Positions 27,525-38,287 of a DNA stretch of 64,000 nucleotides are shown one piece after another. Below the pieces are notes generated by a model that did no database searches, was not told the origin of the DNA, and was given only the letters and a program-made list of their open reading frames with translations. The stretch is from Rhodoferax bucti (GTDB taxonomy: Bacteria > Pseudomonadota > Gammaproteobacteria > Burkholderiales > Burkholderiaceae_C). The translations under genes and the position numbers were made by a program. The first letter of the stretch is position 1. Every line of letters starts with the position of its first letter. Where the stretch lies: positions 1,054,001 to 1,118,000 of the forward strand of contig NZ_VAHD01000001.1 of NCBI RefSeq assembly GCF_005876985.1, given 5' to 3'.

Positions 27525-28055
27525 ATGGCTGAACTTGCCACCATCGCCAGGCCTTACGCCGAAGCTTTGTTCAAGGCTACGCAAGCGGACTTGAGCGCTG
27601 CAGCTGTGTGGCTGGATGAATTGGCTGAAGTTGCGCTTAATAGCCAACTCCAGCAGTTCGCCGGCAACCCCAATAGCTCCAACAGCCAGGTGTTTGACCT
27701 GATTGCTGGAGTGATCAAAGCTGCATTGCCTGAGCAAGGAAAGAACTTCCTGCGCACTGTGATCGATAACGGACGCCTCGCTGCGTTGCCGGAAATCGCA
27801 GCCCAGTTCCGTGCACTGAAGAACGCCCAAGGCGGCTTTTCTGATGCCGTTGTCTATAGCGCCTTTCCGATCGATGCAGCTGCATTGTCGGAAGTCGCCG
27901 CTTCTCTGGAGAAGCGTTTCGGCCGCAAGCTCAACCTTTCTGTTGAGTTGGATGCTGAATTGATTGGCGGTGTCCGCGTGGTGGTGGGTGACGAAGTTCT
28001 TGACACATCCGTCAAGGCCCGTCTGGAACAAATGAAAGTGGCTCTTTCAGCGTAA
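27525..28055 (+). CDS. atpH: F0F1 ATP synthase subunit delta
   Basis: 176 residues; joins the peripheral stalk to the alpha3beta3 head. The N-terminus [16 protein letters not shown] and the C-terminal [23 protein letters not shown] are family signatures. GAAAGAAGGAAAGAG before atpA is the next ribosome binding site. Confidence 0.95.
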   Translation: MAELATIARPYAEALFKATQADLSAAAVWLDELAEVALNSQLQQFAGNPNSSNSQVFDLIAGVIKAALPEQGKNFLRTVIDNGRLAALPEIAAQFRALKNAQGGFSDAVVYSAFPIDAAALSEVAASLEKRFGRKLNLSVELDAELIGGVRVVVGDEVLDTSVKARLEQMKVALSA

Positions 28056-28103
28056 GGCTTTGCCTTCCGCTGTCAGCCCAACCAAAGAAAGAAGGAAAGA
28101 GTC

Positions 28104-29657
28104 ATGCAACTCAATCCCGCAGAAATTTCTGAATTGATCAAGAGCCGCATTGACGGTTTGTCCGCCAGCGCAGACATCCGCAACCAAGGTACCGTGGTTT
28201 CTGTGACCGACGGTATCTGCCGCATTCACGGTCTGTCCGATGTGATGCAAGGCGAAATGCTGGAATTCCCCGCCGGTAGCGATGGCTTGCCCACCTACGG
28301 TCTGGCCCTGAACTTGGAGCGCGACTCTGTCGGTTCCGTGATCTTGGGCGAGTACGAGCACATCTCCGAAGGCGACACTGTGAAGTGCACAGGCCGTATT
28401 CTGGAAGTGCCCGTGGGTCCTGAGTTGCGTGGCCGTGTGGTGAATGCCTTGGGTCAGCCTATCGACGGCAAAGGCCCCATCAACGCCAAGATGACTGACG
28501 TGATCGAAAAGGTGGCACCTGGTGTGATCGCCCGCGAATCCGTGAGCCAGCCTATGCAGACCGGCCTGAAGTCCATCGACTCCATGGTTCCCGTCGGCCG
28601 TGGTCAGCGTGAGTTGATCATTGGTGACCGTCAGACCGGCAAGACCGCCGTGGCGATTGACGCGATCATCAACCAGAAGGGTCAGAACATGACCTGCGTG
28701 TATGTCGCGATCGGTCAGAAGGCTTCTTCTGTCAAGAACGTGGTGCGCGCACTCGAGCAAGCTGGCGCGATGGAATACACCATCGTCGTGGCGGCTACCG
28801 CTTCTGAATCTGCTGCCATGCAGTACGTGTCGGCCTACTCCGGCTGCACGATGGGCGAATACTTCCGCGACCGTGGCGAAGACGCTTTGATCGTGTACGA
28901 CGACTTGTCCAAGCAAGCTGTCGCTTATCGCCAAGTTTCCTTGCTGCTGCGTCGTCCACCAGGCCGCGAAGCCTACCCTGGCGACGTGTTCTATCTCCAC
29001 AGCCGTTTGCTGGAACGCGCAGCTCGCGTGAACGCCGACTACGTGGACGCCTTCACCAAGGGTGCCGTGAAGGGCAAGACCGGTTCTTTGACCGCGTTGC
29101 CAATCATCGAAACCCAAGCCGGTGACGTGTCTGCCTTCGTTCCTACCAACGTGATTTCCATCACTGACGGTCAGATCTTCTTGGAAACCTCGTTGTTCAA
29201 CGCTGGTATCCGCCCTGCGATCAACGCCGGTATCTCCGTGTCCCGCGTCGGTGGTGCAGCGCAAACCAAGCTGGTGAAGAACCTGTCCGGTGGTATCCGT
29301 ACCGACTTGGCCCAGTACCGTGAATTGGCTGCGTTCGCGCAGTTCGCCTCCGATTTGGACGAAGCCACCCGTAAGCAGTTGGATCGTGGTGCTCGCGTGA
29401 CTGAGTTGCTGAAGCAGGCCCAGTACAGCCCCCTGACCATCAGCCTGATGGGCGCTACGCTGTTTGCCGTGAACAAGGGTTTCATGGACGACATCGAAGT
29501 GAAGAAGGTCTTGGCGTTCGAACACGGTCTGCACGCTTTCCTGAAGGACAAGCACGCCGCCCTGTTGGCCAAGCTGGAAGCAGACAAGGCCATGGACAAG
29601 GATGCTGAAGCTGAGTTGAACGCCGCAATCGTGGCGTTCAAGAAGTCTTTCGCCTAA
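28104..29657 (+). CDS. atpA: F0F1 ATP synthase subunit alpha
   Basis: 517 residues. The regulatory nucleotide site has the P-loop GDRQTGKTA; the [20 protein letters not shown] and [19 protein letters not shown] blocks are standard. Forms the hexameric head with beta. Long frames on the opposite strand here are shadows of its regular codon pattern. Confidence 0.98.
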   Translation: MQLNPAEISELIKSRIDGLSASADIRNQGTVVSVTDGICRIHGLSDVMQGEMLEFPAGSDGLPTYGLALNLERDSVGSVILGEYEHISEGDTVKCTGRILEVPVGPELRGRVVNALGQPIDGKGPINAKMTDVIEKVAPGVIARESVSQPMQTGLKSIDSMVPVGRGQRELIIGDRQTGKTAVAIDAIINQKGQNMTCVYVAIGQKASSVKNVVRALEQAGAMEYTIVVAATASESAAMQYVSAYSGCTMGEYFRDRGEDALIVYDDLSKQAVAYRQVSLLLRRPPGREAYPGDVFYLHSRLLERAARVNADYVDAFTKGAVKGKTGSLTALPIIETQAGDVSAFVPTNVISITDGQIFLETSLFNAGIRPAINAGISVSRVGGAAQTKLVKNLSGGIRTDLAQYRELAAFAQFASDLDEATRKQLDRGARVTELLKQAQYSPLTISLMGATLFAVNKGFMDDIEVKKVLAFEHGLHAFLKDKHAALLAKLEADKAMDKDAEAELNAAIVAFKKSFA

Positions 29658-29686
29658 TTCCGACCTGATGACCCAAGGAGCCTTGT

Positions 29687-30565
29687 ATGGCAGCAGGTAA
29701 GGAAATACGCGGCAAGATCAAATCGGTGGAAAACACCAAGAAGATCACCAAGGCGATGGAAATGGTGGCTGCATCCAAAATGCGCAAAGCGCAGGACCGG
29801 ATGCGGGCTGCCCGTCCGTATAGCGACAAGATTCGCAATATTGCTACCAACCTCGGCAAGGCCAATCCGGAATACACGCACGCATTCATGCAGACCAATG
29901 ACGCGAAGACCTCAGGGTTTATCGTCGTAACCACAGACAAGGGTCTGTGCGGTGGCATGAACACCAACGTGTTGCGTTCCGTGACCGGTAAGCTGCGTGA
30001 TTTGCAAGCCGCAGGCGTTTCGGCGCAAGCGGTGGCTATCGGTAACAAGGGCTTGGGTTTCTTGAACCGTGTGGGCGCCAAAGTGGTTTCGCACGCTACC
30101 CAGTTGGGCGATACGCCCCACCTCGACAAGCTGATCGGGCCTGTCAAGGTGTTGCTGGATGCGTATGTCAAGGGTGAAGTGAATGCGGTGTACCTGTGTT
30201 ACACGAAATTCATCAACACCATGAAGCAGGAACCCGTGGTTCAGCAGTTGTTGCCTCTGTCTGCTGCGCAGATGGAAGCGGAATCTCAAGCCAGTGGTTC
30301 CAACCACGCTTGGGATTACATCTACGAACCCGATGCGCAAGCGGTGATTGACGATTTGTTGACCCGTTATGTCGAGGCACTGGTGTACCAGGCTGTGGCT
30401 GAGAACATGGCGTCCGAGCAATCGGCGCGCATGGTGGCCATGAAGGCTGCGACGGACAACGCTGGAAGCGTGATTGGTGAACTGAAGCTGGTCTACAACA
30501 AGACCCGCCAGGCCGCCATTACCAAAGAGTTGTCGGAAATCGTGGCCGGTGCCGCGGCGGTGTAA
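29687..30565 (+). CDS. atpG: F0F1 ATP synthase subunit gamma
   Basis: 292 residues; the central rotor. N-terminal helix [20 protein letters not shown] and C-terminal [20 protein letters not shown] form the coiled shaft; the [13 protein letters not shown] loop is typical. Preceded by AAGGAGCC. Confidence 0.96.
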   Translation: MAAGKEIRGKIKSVENTKKITKAMEMVAASKMRKAQDRMRAARPYSDKIRNIATNLGKANPEYTHAFMQTNDAKTSGFIVVTTDKGLCGGMNTNVLRSVTGKLRDLQAAGVSAQAVAIGNKGLGFLNRVGAKVVSHATQLGDTPHLDKLIGPVKVLLDAYVKGEVNAVYLCYTKFINTMKQEPVVQQLLPLSAAQMEAESQASGSNHAWDYIYEPDAQAVIDDLLTRYVEALVYQAVAENMASEQSARMVAMKAATDNAGSVIGELKLVYNKTRQAAITKELSEIVAGAAAV

Positions 30566-30608
30566 ACCGTACCGCACGGAAGCATCCGAGTTTTTGTTAA
30601 AGATTTAA

Positions 30609-32039
<1,431 letters not shown>

Positions 32040-32042
32040 GTC

Positions 32043-32459
32043 ATGAACACCATCCACGTTGATGTGGTCAGTGCAGAAGAGTCCATCTTCTCCGGTGAAG
32101 CCGTCTTCGTGGCGCTTCCCGGTGAGGCTGGCGAGCTGGGCATCAAGCCCCGCCACACGCCCCTGATCACGCGCATCAAGCCCGGCTCGGTGCGCATTCA
32201 AAAAGCCGATGGCAGCGAAGAGTTTGTGTTCGTCGCTGGTGGCCTGTTGGAAGTGCAGCCTAACTGCGTGACTGTGTTGTCTGACACGGCGATTCGCGGC
32301 AAGGATCTGGACGAGGAAAAATCCAATGCAGCGAAGGCTGCAGCGGAAGAAGCCTTAAAGAACGCTAAGAGCGAAATCGACATTGCCCGCATTCAGTCGG
32401 AAATTGCCATCATGGCTGCAGAAATTTCTGCTGCTCGCAAGTTCCTGCGCAAGAAATAA
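32043..32459 (+). CDS. atpC: F0F1 ATP synthase subunit epsilon
   Basis: 138 residues: beta-sandwich ([20 protein letters not shown]) followed by the two-helix C-terminal domain that can inhibit ATP hydrolysis. It lies 3 nt after atpD and ends the operon; a terminator follows within 25 nt. Confidence 0.96.
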   Translation: MNTIHVDVVSAEESIFSGEAVFVALPGEAGELGIKPRHTPLITRIKPGSVRIQKADGSEEFVFVAGGLLEVQPNCVTVLSDTAIRGKDLDEEKSNAAKAAAEEALKNAKSEIDIARIQSEIAIMAAEISAARKFLRKK

Positions 32460-32480
32460 GCTCCAGCTTCTTCTCTCCAC

Positions 32481-32512
32481 AAAGCCACCTTCGGGTGGCT
32501 TTGTTGTTTCTG
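32481..32512 (+). terminator. intrinsic terminator of the atp operon
   Basis: AAAGCCACC - TTCG - GGTGGCTTT, a 9-bp stem with the very stable UUCG loop, followed by GTTGTTT. Also faces the convergent TPM gene, so it may act both ways. Confidence 0.88.
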
Positions 32513-32519
32513 GGTGGCG

Positions 32520-33035
32520 TTACAGGAGCACCGGAGTGTCGGGCAGCTCGTTGGGGTTCGTCTCACCGCTAGAAGCAGGTGCATGCCGTGTGAGCAGTGC
32601 ATGCACATCGTCGATGGCCTCACCCAGGCCGGCTTCCCACTGACCTGCTCGCAACTGCACCGACAGGCGCTGGACGATGGCACTCCACGCGTCTTGGGAG
32701 ACATGCCGGTCGATCCCTCGGTCCGCCACCAACTCAATCGCGTGTTCTGCTAGACAGAGGTAGATCAGCACCCCGTTGTTGTGCTCGGTGTCCCATACCC
32801 GCAAGCGACCGAAGAGCGCAATGGCACGCTGCCGCAGGAGTGCCGCAGTACCGTCGCGGCGCAGCAGGTAGCTATTGGGCAAGCCGGCCTCGATGCACAC
32901 CCGGATTTCGCCGGAGTGCAGTGCCTCACTCGCCACAACGCGTGCTTGGATTCGGGCCAGGGCAGGTGCAGCCAATGTGCGGTGTGCATCATCCGCCCAA
33001 CGGTGCCTGAACCAACGGGATAGTCGAGCAATCAT
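32520..33035 (-). CDS. TPM domain protein, short form
   Basis: 171 residues from the ATG at 33035, which overlaps the preceding stop (TGATG) and has a strong AGGAGGT site. The TPM core (HSGEIRVCIEAG, RAIALFGRLRVWDTEHNNGVLIYLCLAEHAIELVADRGID) occupies about residues 45-130. No signal peptide. Lies third in a LemA-TPM-TPM cluster. The function is unknown; TPM proteins have been linked to photosystem repair in plants, and in bacteria to membrane processes. Confidence 0.85.
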   Translation of the reverse strand: MIARLSRWFRHRWADDAHRTLAAPALARIQARVVASEALHSGEIRVCIEAGLPNSYLLRRDGTAALLRQRAIALFGRLRVWDTEHNNGVLIYLCLAEHAIELVADRGIDRHVSQDAWSAIVQRLSVQLRAGQWEAGLGEAIDDVHALLTRHAPASSGETNPNELPDTPVLL

Positions 33036-33943
33036 CACCAACCTCCTGAGGCACCACCACCCCCGAAACTGCCCCCACCCCCGGAGCTGAAACCGCCACC
33101 CCCGGAGCGGCCGCTACCGCTGCTGTTGCCAGAGCCAAAGCCTCCATACCCACCAGAACCCGTGTGGGTAGCGTATTTGTTCAAACTCGTCAGCAGGGTC
33201 AGCACAAATGCGGCGACGGCTGCGCCTGCTGCCAACAGCAGGCTTTGGGTCACAAAAAATGCCAAACCACCCGCCGCCACGCCGGTCAGCATGGAGCCCC
33301 AGCGGGTTCCAAGCGCTCGCCGTGCCATCCTTCCTCCGACCGTGACCGCAAAGAAAAGAAAGACGGCCAAATCCATCCATTGAAAGCCACCTTGGGGGCG
33401 GGTGGCTGTCGGGGCGGGGAGTGCTTCACCTCGAATCAGCCCCATCAGCTGTTCAACGCCTATCGTCAACCCGCCAGCGAAGTCGCTTTGCTTGAAGCGT
33501 GGCGCTATGGCTTGGTCGATGATGCGCTTGGCCATCAGGTCGGGAATCGCGCCCTCCAGCGTTCTGGCAACCTCTATGCGCAGGGTGCGGTCGTCCTTGG
33601 CGACCAGCAGCAATACGCCGTCGCCAATGTCTTTGCGGCCAATCTTCCAGGCGCTGGCAACCCGGTTGGCATAGACTGCAATGTCTTCTGGCGCGGTGCT
33701 GCGCACGATCAACACCACCACTTGCGCGCCATGGCTGGTCTCAAAGCGGCTCAACGTGGCGTCGAGCGCAAGCTGTTGTTGTTCGCTGAGGGTGGCCGTC
33801 ATGTCCACCACATGAGAGGAAAGTGCGGGAACCGCTTGCACGCTCTGGGCGTGCACGCCCCAGGCGCCGAAAGCCAGCACGCCACCTAGCAACCAGCACC
33901 ACCACACCCGTGGCCACTGGAACACACACAAAGGCCAGCCCAT
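33035..33943 (-). CDS. TPM domain protein with Gly-rich C-terminus (YgcG-like)
   Basis: 302 residues. Signal peptide (VWWCWLLGGVLAFGAWGVHA), TPM domain at about residues 35-165 (HGAQVVVLIVRSTAPEDIAVYANRVA, DDRTLRIEVARTLEGAIPD), one or two membrane helices around 215-240 (GGLAFFVTQSLLLAAGAAVAAFVLTLL), then a tail almost wholly Gly and Ser ending GGASGGW. This layout is the YgcG type normally found next to LemA, as here. It may act at the cell envelope; no activity is established. Confidence 0.9.
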   Translation of the reverse strand: MGWPLCVFQWPRVWWCWLLGGVLAFGAWGVHAQSVQAVPALSSHVVDMTATLSEQQQLALDATLSRFETSHGAQVVVLIVRSTAPEDIAVYANRVASAWKIGRKDIGDGVLLLVAKDDRTLRIEVARTLEGAIPDLMAKRIIDQAIAPRFKQSDFAGGLTIGVEQLMGLIRGEALPAPTATRPQGGFQWMDLAVFLFFAVTVGGRMARRALGTRWGSMLTGVAAGGLAFFVTQSLLLAAGAAVAAFVLTLLTSLNKYATHTGSGGYGGFGSGNSSGSGRSGGGGFSSGGGGSFGGGGASGGW

Positions 33944-33948
33944 GGTGC

Positions 33949-34584
33949 TTACTTTTTGTTGAAATCCACCACCGGCGGGCTACTGATGGTCGCCTCGTTG
34001 GCCACCGTGAAAGCGGGCTTGGGCGCGTAGCTGAAGAGCTTGGCCGTCAGGTTGGTGGGGAAGCTGCGAGCCAGTACGTTGTACTCCTGCACCGCCTGAA
34101 TGTAGCGGTTGCGGGCGACCGTGATGCGGTTCTCGGTGCCCTCGAGTTGTACCCGCAGGTCGCTAAAGCCCTGGTTCGCCTTCAGGTTGGGGTACTGCTC
34201 ACTAACCACCATCAGGCGGCTCAACGCGCCGCCCAGTTCACCTTGGGCTTTTTGGAACTTGGCAAACGCGTCCGGGTTATTCAAGGTTTCGGGGCTCACT
34301 TGCATGGAGGTGGCTTTGGCGCGGGCCTCGACGACTTTGGTCAAGGTGTCTTGCTCAAACGCGGCCTCGCCTTTGACGGTAGCCACGATATTGGGCACCA
34401 AGTCCGCGCGGCGTTGGTACTGGTTGAGCACCTCGCTCCAGGACGACTGGGTTTGTTCATCCAGCCGCTGGAAATCGTTGTACCCGCAGGCGGTCAGGCT
34501 CAGTACCGCGCTGCACAAGGCAAGCCGTGCGGTGCGGAGCAACCAGGTGGACCATGGGGAGCGTGGGGCCATCGCAGCGTGCAT
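33949..34584 (-). CDS. lemA: LemA family lipoprotein
   Basis: 211 residues. The start at 34584 has GGAGGA 6 nt upstream; a much longer in-frame extension is rejected because it runs through the divergent gene. The lipobox LTAC (in AVLSLTACGYNDFQ) makes it a lipoprotein. The body is the helical LemA fold (QSSWSEVLNQYQRRADLVPN, VEARAKATSMQVSPE). Five nt before the TPM gene; the LemA-TPM pairing is widespread, its role unclear. Confidence 0.92.
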   Translation of the reverse strand: MHAAMAPRSPWSTWLLRTARLALCSAVLSLTACGYNDFQRLDEQTQSSWSEVLNQYQRRADLVPNIVATVKGEAAFEQDTLTKVVEARAKATSMQVSPETLNNPDAFAKFQKAQGELGGALSRLMVVSEQYPNLKANQGFSDLRVQLEGTENRITVARNRYIQAVQEYNVLARSFPTNLTAKLFSYAPKPAFTVANEATISSPPVVDFNKK

Positions 34585-34662
34585 GAAACATCCTCCAAAT
34601 GAAGACCGCATCCTACAACCGTGCGCGGCGCCCGTCCGGCCGGTATGCGAGAGAATCGGGCC

Positions 34663-35118
34663 ATGCCAAAAAATAAAGCCAAACTCCACGCCGTCATGGG
34701 CGGCACGCCCGACGAAGTGGAAACCGCCTTTTACGAAGCACTGCAACGGGGCGACCTCGATCAGCTCATGGCGTGTTGGGCCGATGAGGACGACATCGCC
34801 TGCATCCACCCCGGCGGGCAGCGGTTGATGGGGGTTGGCGCCATACGGGCGGCGTTCGAGGCCATGTTTTCGCAAGGGGGCGCCGTGCATGTGCGGCCGG
34901 AGCACATCCGCCGCGTGGATTCGCTGGCCAGTGCGGTGCACCATGTGCTGGAGACGGTGGACATTCTGACGCCGGACGGCCCTGCCTCGGCGCATGTACT
35001 GGCCACCAACGTGTACCACAAGACCGCACAAGGCTGGCGCATGGTGGTGCACCACGCCAGCCCCGGCACACCGGGCGATGCGGGCGGTAGCACGCTGGTA
35101 CCGCAGGTTTTGCATTGA
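34663..35118 (+). CDS. NTF2-like/SnoaL-like domain protein
   Basis: 151 residues from the ATG at 34663 (MPKNKAKLHAVMGGTPDEVE). The cone-shaped alpha+beta NTF2 fold is suggested by the helix EVETAFYEALQRGDLDQLMACWAD, the CIHPGG turn and the strand YHKTAQGWRMVVHHAS. Members bind small hydrophobic molecules or act as isomerases; the role here is unknown. Its stop lies 7 nt before a dispersed repeat (copy I). Confidence 0.82.
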   Translation: MPKNKAKLHAVMGGTPDEVETAFYEALQRGDLDQLMACWADEDDIACIHPGGQRLMGVGAIRAAFEAMFSQGGAVHVRPEHIRRVDSLASAVHHVLETVDILTPDGPASAHVLATNVYHKTAQGWRMVVHHASPGTPGDAGGSTLVPQVLH

Positions 35119-35124
35119 ATCGGG

Positions 35125-35170
35125 CGCTAGCGCCCGTACTACCTGCGCAAGCTACTATGAAATATATAGC
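35125..35170 (-). repeat. 46-nt two-stem dispersed repeat, copy I (carries a start codon)
   Basis: On the minus strand: GCTAT, 7 nt, ATAGT, AGCTTGCGC, 9 nt, GGGCGCTAGCG. The plus-strand ATG at 35157-35159, start of the next hydrolase gene, lies inside the first stem-loop, and the first four codons plus part of the fifth come from repeat sequence. CGGGCGCTAGCGCCCG (35121-35136) is a perfect palindrome. Confidence 0.82.
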
Positions 35171-36128
35171 GCCCGCCTGGCTGCCCGGTGGCAACCTGCA
35201 GACCATCTGGCCGGCTTTGTATTCGCGCCGCGTGTTTGGCCCCACCCCGCACTACCGCCGTGAGCGCTGGACCACGCCGGACCAAGATTTTGTGGATGTC
35301 GATTGGCTCGAATCCACCGTGTCCGAGGGCGCACCGCTGCTGGTGCTGTTCCATGGTTTGGAAGGCACTTCCCGCAGCCACTATGCAGAAGCCTTTGCCG
35401 ACTTCGCGCGTGAGCGCGGCATGGCCTACGCGGTACCGCACTTCCGGGGGTGCAGTGGCGAGATCAACCGCGCGCCCCGGGCCTACCATTCGGGCGACTA
35501 CGAAGAAATCGGCTGGATGCTGCAGCAGTTCCGCGCCGCCCATGCCGGGCCCGTGGTGGCGGTGGGCGTGTCTTTAGGGGGCAACGCCTTGCTGCGCTGG
35601 GCCGAAGAGGCGGGGGATGCGGCATCGCAAACCGTCCGCGCGGTGGCGGCGGTGTGCTCCCCCATCGACCTTGCGGCCGGCGGCCATGCGATCGGGGCCG
35701 GCTTTAACCGGCTGGTGTACACCCGCATGTTTCTTAAAACCATGGTGCCCAAGGCCCTGATGAAGCTGCAGCAGTACCCCGGGTTGTTTGATGGCCAGGC
35801 CCTGCGGGCAGCGCGCACGCTGCATGCGTTCGACAACATTTTTACCGCCCCCCTGCACGGCTTTAAAAACACCGAAGACTATTGGGCGCGGGGCTCCGCC
35901 AAGCCCCATTTGCACCGCATTCGCCTGCCGGCGCTGGTGGTGAATGCGCGCAACGACCCGTTTGTGCCCGCATGGTGTCTGCCCCACGCCAAAGAGGTGG
36001 GTGCCCACGTCACCCTGTGGCAGCCGGCACATGGCGGGCATGTGGGCTTTCCGCATGGGCGCATGCCGGGCCACGTGCGCAGCATGCCGCAGGCCGTAGG
36101 GAACTGGCTGCTGGAAGCAAGCGCTTAA
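35157..36128 (+). CDS. YheT-type alpha/beta hydrolase
   Basis: 323 residues starting MKYIAPAWLPGGNLQTIWPA. YheT-family signatures: LVLFHGLEG, nucleophile elbow VGVSLGGNALLRW, and the late NDPFVP (acid) and GGHVGFP (histidine) motifs. Probably a cytosolic or membrane-associated esterase; the substrate is unknown. The start ATG has no Shine-Dalgarno sequence and lies within a dispersed repeat. An alternative start 42 nt upstream would overlap the preceding stop. Confidence 0.92.
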   Translation: MKYIAPAWLPGGNLQTIWPALYSRRVFGPTPHYRRERWTTPDQDFVDVDWLESTVSEGAPLLVLFHGLEGTSRSHYAEAFADFARERGMAYAVPHFRGCSGEINRAPRAYHSGDYEEIGWMLQQFRAAHAGPVVAVGVSLGGNALLRWAEEAGDAASQTVRAVAAVCSPIDLAAGGHAIGAGFNRLVYTRMFLKTMVPKALMKLQQYPGLFDGQALRAARTLHAFDNIFTAPLHGFKNTEDYWARGSAKPHLHRIRLPALVVNARNDPFVPAWCLPHAKEVGAHVTLWQPAHGGHVGFPHGRMPGHVRSMPQAVGNWLLEASA

Positions 36129-36142
36129 AGTAAGCGACCGCA

Positions 36143-36685
36143 ATGGATGACATCGTTCAGCAAGCCATGGTCAAGTGGCCCAACGTGCCCGATTGCTACG
36201 GTTGGCTCGGCCTGGACACCCGAGGGCAGTGGTGCCTGCGGGACGACGCGGCGCAAGCCGCAGGCCCGTTTGCCAGTGGATTACCCGGCGCCAAGGGCAG
36301 CGTGCTCCAGCACGAAAAGCTGCTGGGTTTCATCGCCCGCAACTACGCCTCGGATGCGCAGGGGCGCTGGTATTTCCAAAACGGCCCGCAACGGGTGTAT
36401 GTGGAATTGCAGTGCACGCCCTACATCTGGCGTGTGGACGGGCAGGGCGCCGTCACATCGCACACCGGGGTGCCCACGGACGTGCTAGCTTGCTATCTGG
36501 ATGATGCCGGGTGGCTTTACCTGGACACACCGCTGGGTTTTGGCTTGGTGCACACCGCCGACATGGAGCGCGCGGCGGAGCAGGTTGAGCGCGGTGCGTG
36601 GCAGCCGCTCGAGGTACGTACCGATGCGCTGCCGACACGATTTGGCTACGTCACCAGTCCGCAAGCCAATCCGGCAACCCATTAG
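36143..36685 (+). CDS. conserved hypothetical protein
   Basis: 180 residues, soluble, no signal. Many aromatic and Gly residues (CYGWLGLDTRGQWCLRDD, RWYFQNGPQRVYVELQCTPY, WLYLDTPLGFGLVH), suggesting a compact beta-rich fold. I do not recognise a family with known function. It lies 14 nt after the YheT-type gene on the same strand and is probably co-transcribed; a repeat copy and a terminator follow directly. Confidence 0.75.
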   Translation: MDDIVQQAMVKWPNVPDCYGWLGLDTRGQWCLRDDAAQAAGPFASGLPGAKGSVLQHEKLLGFIARNYASDAQGRWYFQNGPQRVYVELQCTPYIWRVDGQGAVTSHTGVPTDVLACYLDDAGWLYLDTPLGFGLVHTADMERAAEQVERGAWQPLEVRTDALPTRFGYVTSPQANPATH

Positions 36686-36689
36686 GGTT

Positions 36690-36735
36690 GCTATGCTTTT
36701 CATAGCTGGTTGCGCAGGATCTACGGGCGCTAGAC
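36690..36735 (+). repeat. 46-nt two-stem dispersed repeat, copy E
   Basis: GCTAT, 7 nt, ATAGC, TGGTTGCGC, 9 nt, GGGCGCTAGAC. It starts 5 nt after the stop of the hypothetical gene and runs almost into the terminator hairpin at 36741. Confidence 0.85.
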
Positions 36736-36740
36736 GCAAA

Positions 36741-36762
36741 AAAGCCGACCAAAGTCGGCTTT
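36741..36762. terminator. bidirectional intrinsic terminator
   Basis: AAAGCCGAC - CAAA - GTCGGCTTT, a 9-bp stem preceded by an A run and ending in T's, set between two convergent genes (stops at 36685 and 36784). It can serve either strand. Confidence 0.82.
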
Positions 36763-36783
36763 GAAGTTGGAAGCAGGTGGGGT

Positions 36784-37308
36784 TTACTTGGCTTCGGCCG
36801 CAGGCTTCTTGGGTTCGTCAAACTTGGCTCCGCCAGCGTTGGCCATATAAACCACAGCACGGGCAATTTCCAGGTTGTCAAAATCGCCACCACCCTGTGC
36901 ACCCATGGCGCCTTTGCCCTTCATGGCAGAGTTCACCAAGGCTTCAAAGCCGGTTTTGATACGGGGGCCCCATGCAGCAGCATCGCCAAACTTGGGGGCG
37001 CCCGCTGCACCGGAGCTGTGGCAGGCAGAGCATTGGGCTTTGAACACGTCTTCACCCGACTTGAGCTCGCGGTTGGCATCGCGGACTTCGACCATGCCAA
37101 TTTTTTGGATGCGCTCGGCCGTTGCCTTTTCCATATTCACGGCGCCGGCGGCAGGTTTGTTGGCAGACGTAACGTAGTACACCAAGCCGATGATCACAAA
37201 GATGGGGATCACGAACGAAAAGAACGCTGCCAGCAACAATTGTTTGGGCGTCTTGATAGGGCCAGTGTGGGCTTCTTCGTGCACAGTGGCTTGGCTGTTG
37301 TCGCTCAT
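36784..37308 (-). CDS. c-type cytochrome, c5 family, membrane-anchored
   Basis: 174 residues from the ATG at 37308 (MSDNSQATVHEE). One membrane helix (LLLAAFFSFVIPIFVIIGLVYYVT) anchors a periplasmic haem domain. The haem site is CSACH, with the distal Met probably in KGKGAMGAQGG; the short haem-binding domain followed by a Lys/Pro/Ala tail resembles cytochrome c5. Likely an electron carrier to a terminal oxidase. The promoter side faces a tRNA gene. Confidence 0.93.
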   Translation of the reverse strand: MSDNSQATVHEEAHTGPIKTPKQLLLAAFFSFVIPIFVIIGLVYYVTSANKPAAGAVNMEKATAERIQKIGMVEVRDANRELKSGEDVFKAQCSACHSSGAAGAPKFGDAAAWGPRIKTGFEALVNSAMKGKGAMGAQGGGDFDNLEIARAVVYMANAGGAKFDEPKKPAAEAK

Positions 37309-37398
37309 GGGTGTCCTCAAAATAATCAGGGCCTTCGAATCAGCTCGGGATTATAGCGGCCGACCTTTTGAAAACACCTACAATGCCAGCCTGTGTTA

Positions 37399-37474
37399 GC
37401 GACTGTAGCTCAGTGGATAGAGTATTGGCCTCCGAAGCCAAGGGTCGTGGGTTCGATCCCCGCCAGTCGCACCA
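37399..37474 (+). tRNA. tRNA-Arg (anticodon CCG)
   Basis: 76 nt with encoded CCA. Acceptor GCGACTG pairs with CAGTCGC; D-arm GCTCAGTGGATAGAGT; anticodon arm TTGGC-CTCCGAA-GCCAA reads CCG (decodes CGG); T-arm GTGGG-TTCGATC-CCCGC. All stems close, with one G-T pair in the T stem. Not a split or integrated site; no integrase nearby. Confidence 0.97.
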
Positions 37475-37484
37475 GTCACCCCTC

Positions 37485-38135
37485 TCAGCGCCAATGACGG
37501 TGCCCCCCATACCCGTAGTCAAAGTTCAATCGCACCGCCGGGTAGTAATACGGGCGTGGATAGTAGGGTTGGTAAATCACTTGGGACTCGATCACCGCAG
37601 GCTGCGTATACACGGGCGGTAGTGTTGCCACGGTCGCTTGGGTAACGACGTTAGGCGCAACACTGCCCACCGGAGTGACTTGGGGTGCAATGGTCGGGCC
37701 TGGGTCGTTCGGCAATTGCACGCTGTACTGGCGCCCTGCGTATTCGTACACCACGTTGTAGGCCACGGTGCGTGTCTCATACATGTTTTGCACATTGCAA
37801 CTGCGCACGGTTTGCACCTGGGGTGACGGGCTGCCTTCGATCCGGTCGCCCAACACGGCACCGCCCAGCACGCCAATGACGGTGGCTGCTGCATTGCCTG
37901 CACCACGTCCTACCGAATTGCCGATGGCTCCGCCGGCCACCGCGCCCATCACAGCGCCTGCGCCGGATTTTTGTGGAACGACCTCTACCTGTTGGTTGCT
38001 GCACACTTGCCGTGGCACGGCCACCTGTTGAATGATGGGCTGGGTGGAGAGCACGCGGCCCAGATCTTGCGCCCCGCAGGCTGCGCTCCATGTGGCGCAG
38101 ACGGATACCAACACTATCGACGGAATGAACTTCAT
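37485..38135 (-). CDS. glycine-zipper 2TM-domain protein, exported
   Basis: 216 residues from the ATG at 38135 (MKFIPSIVLVSVCATWSAACG). The signal peptide could be of the lipoprotein type (WSAAC). At about residues 65-105 lies a Gly-zipper pair of hydrophobic segments (GAVMGAVAGGAIGNSVGRGA, ATVIGVLGGAVLGDRIEG), as in Rickettsia 17-kDa antigen and SlyB-like envelope proteins. The tail is Pro/Tyr-rich (QPYYPRPYYYPA). Role: envelope integrity, by inference. Confidence 0.85.
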   Translation of the reverse strand: MKFIPSIVLVSVCATWSAACGAQDLGRVLSTQPIIQQVAVPRQVCSNQQVEVVPQKSGAGAVMGAVAGGAIGNSVGRGAGNAAATVIGVLGGAVLGDRIEGSPSPQVQTVRSCNVQNMYETRTVAYNVVYEYAGRQYSVQLPNDPGPTIAPQVTPVGSVAPNVVTQATVATLPPVYTQPAVIESQVIYQPYYPRPYYYPAVRLNFDYGYGGHRHWR

Positions 38136-38287
38136 GACTCGCTTTCGGTGCATGGAGCGCATTGTCGGTAGGCCATGTAAAGCCTGTGCGAAGCCATGGC
38201 GAGATGCACTCGCACCTTCTTTAACTCCGCCCGGCGTGCGGGCGTTTACCGGTGCAATGTAAAGATTCGGCTTCTCCGCCGGGTTGC

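Noticed and set aside
34585..35115. Long N-terminal extension of the LemA gene
   Set aside because: It is antisense to the NTF2-like gene; the ATG at 34584 has a strong ribosome binding site and starts a lipoprotein signal.
36484..36520. GCTAGCTTGCTATC in the hypothetical gene as another repeat copy
   Set aside because: No matching ATAGC or right half at the required distance.
37399..37474. tRNA-Arg as an integration site
   Set aside because: No integrase gene, no direct repeat of the tRNA 3' end and no change in composition beside it.
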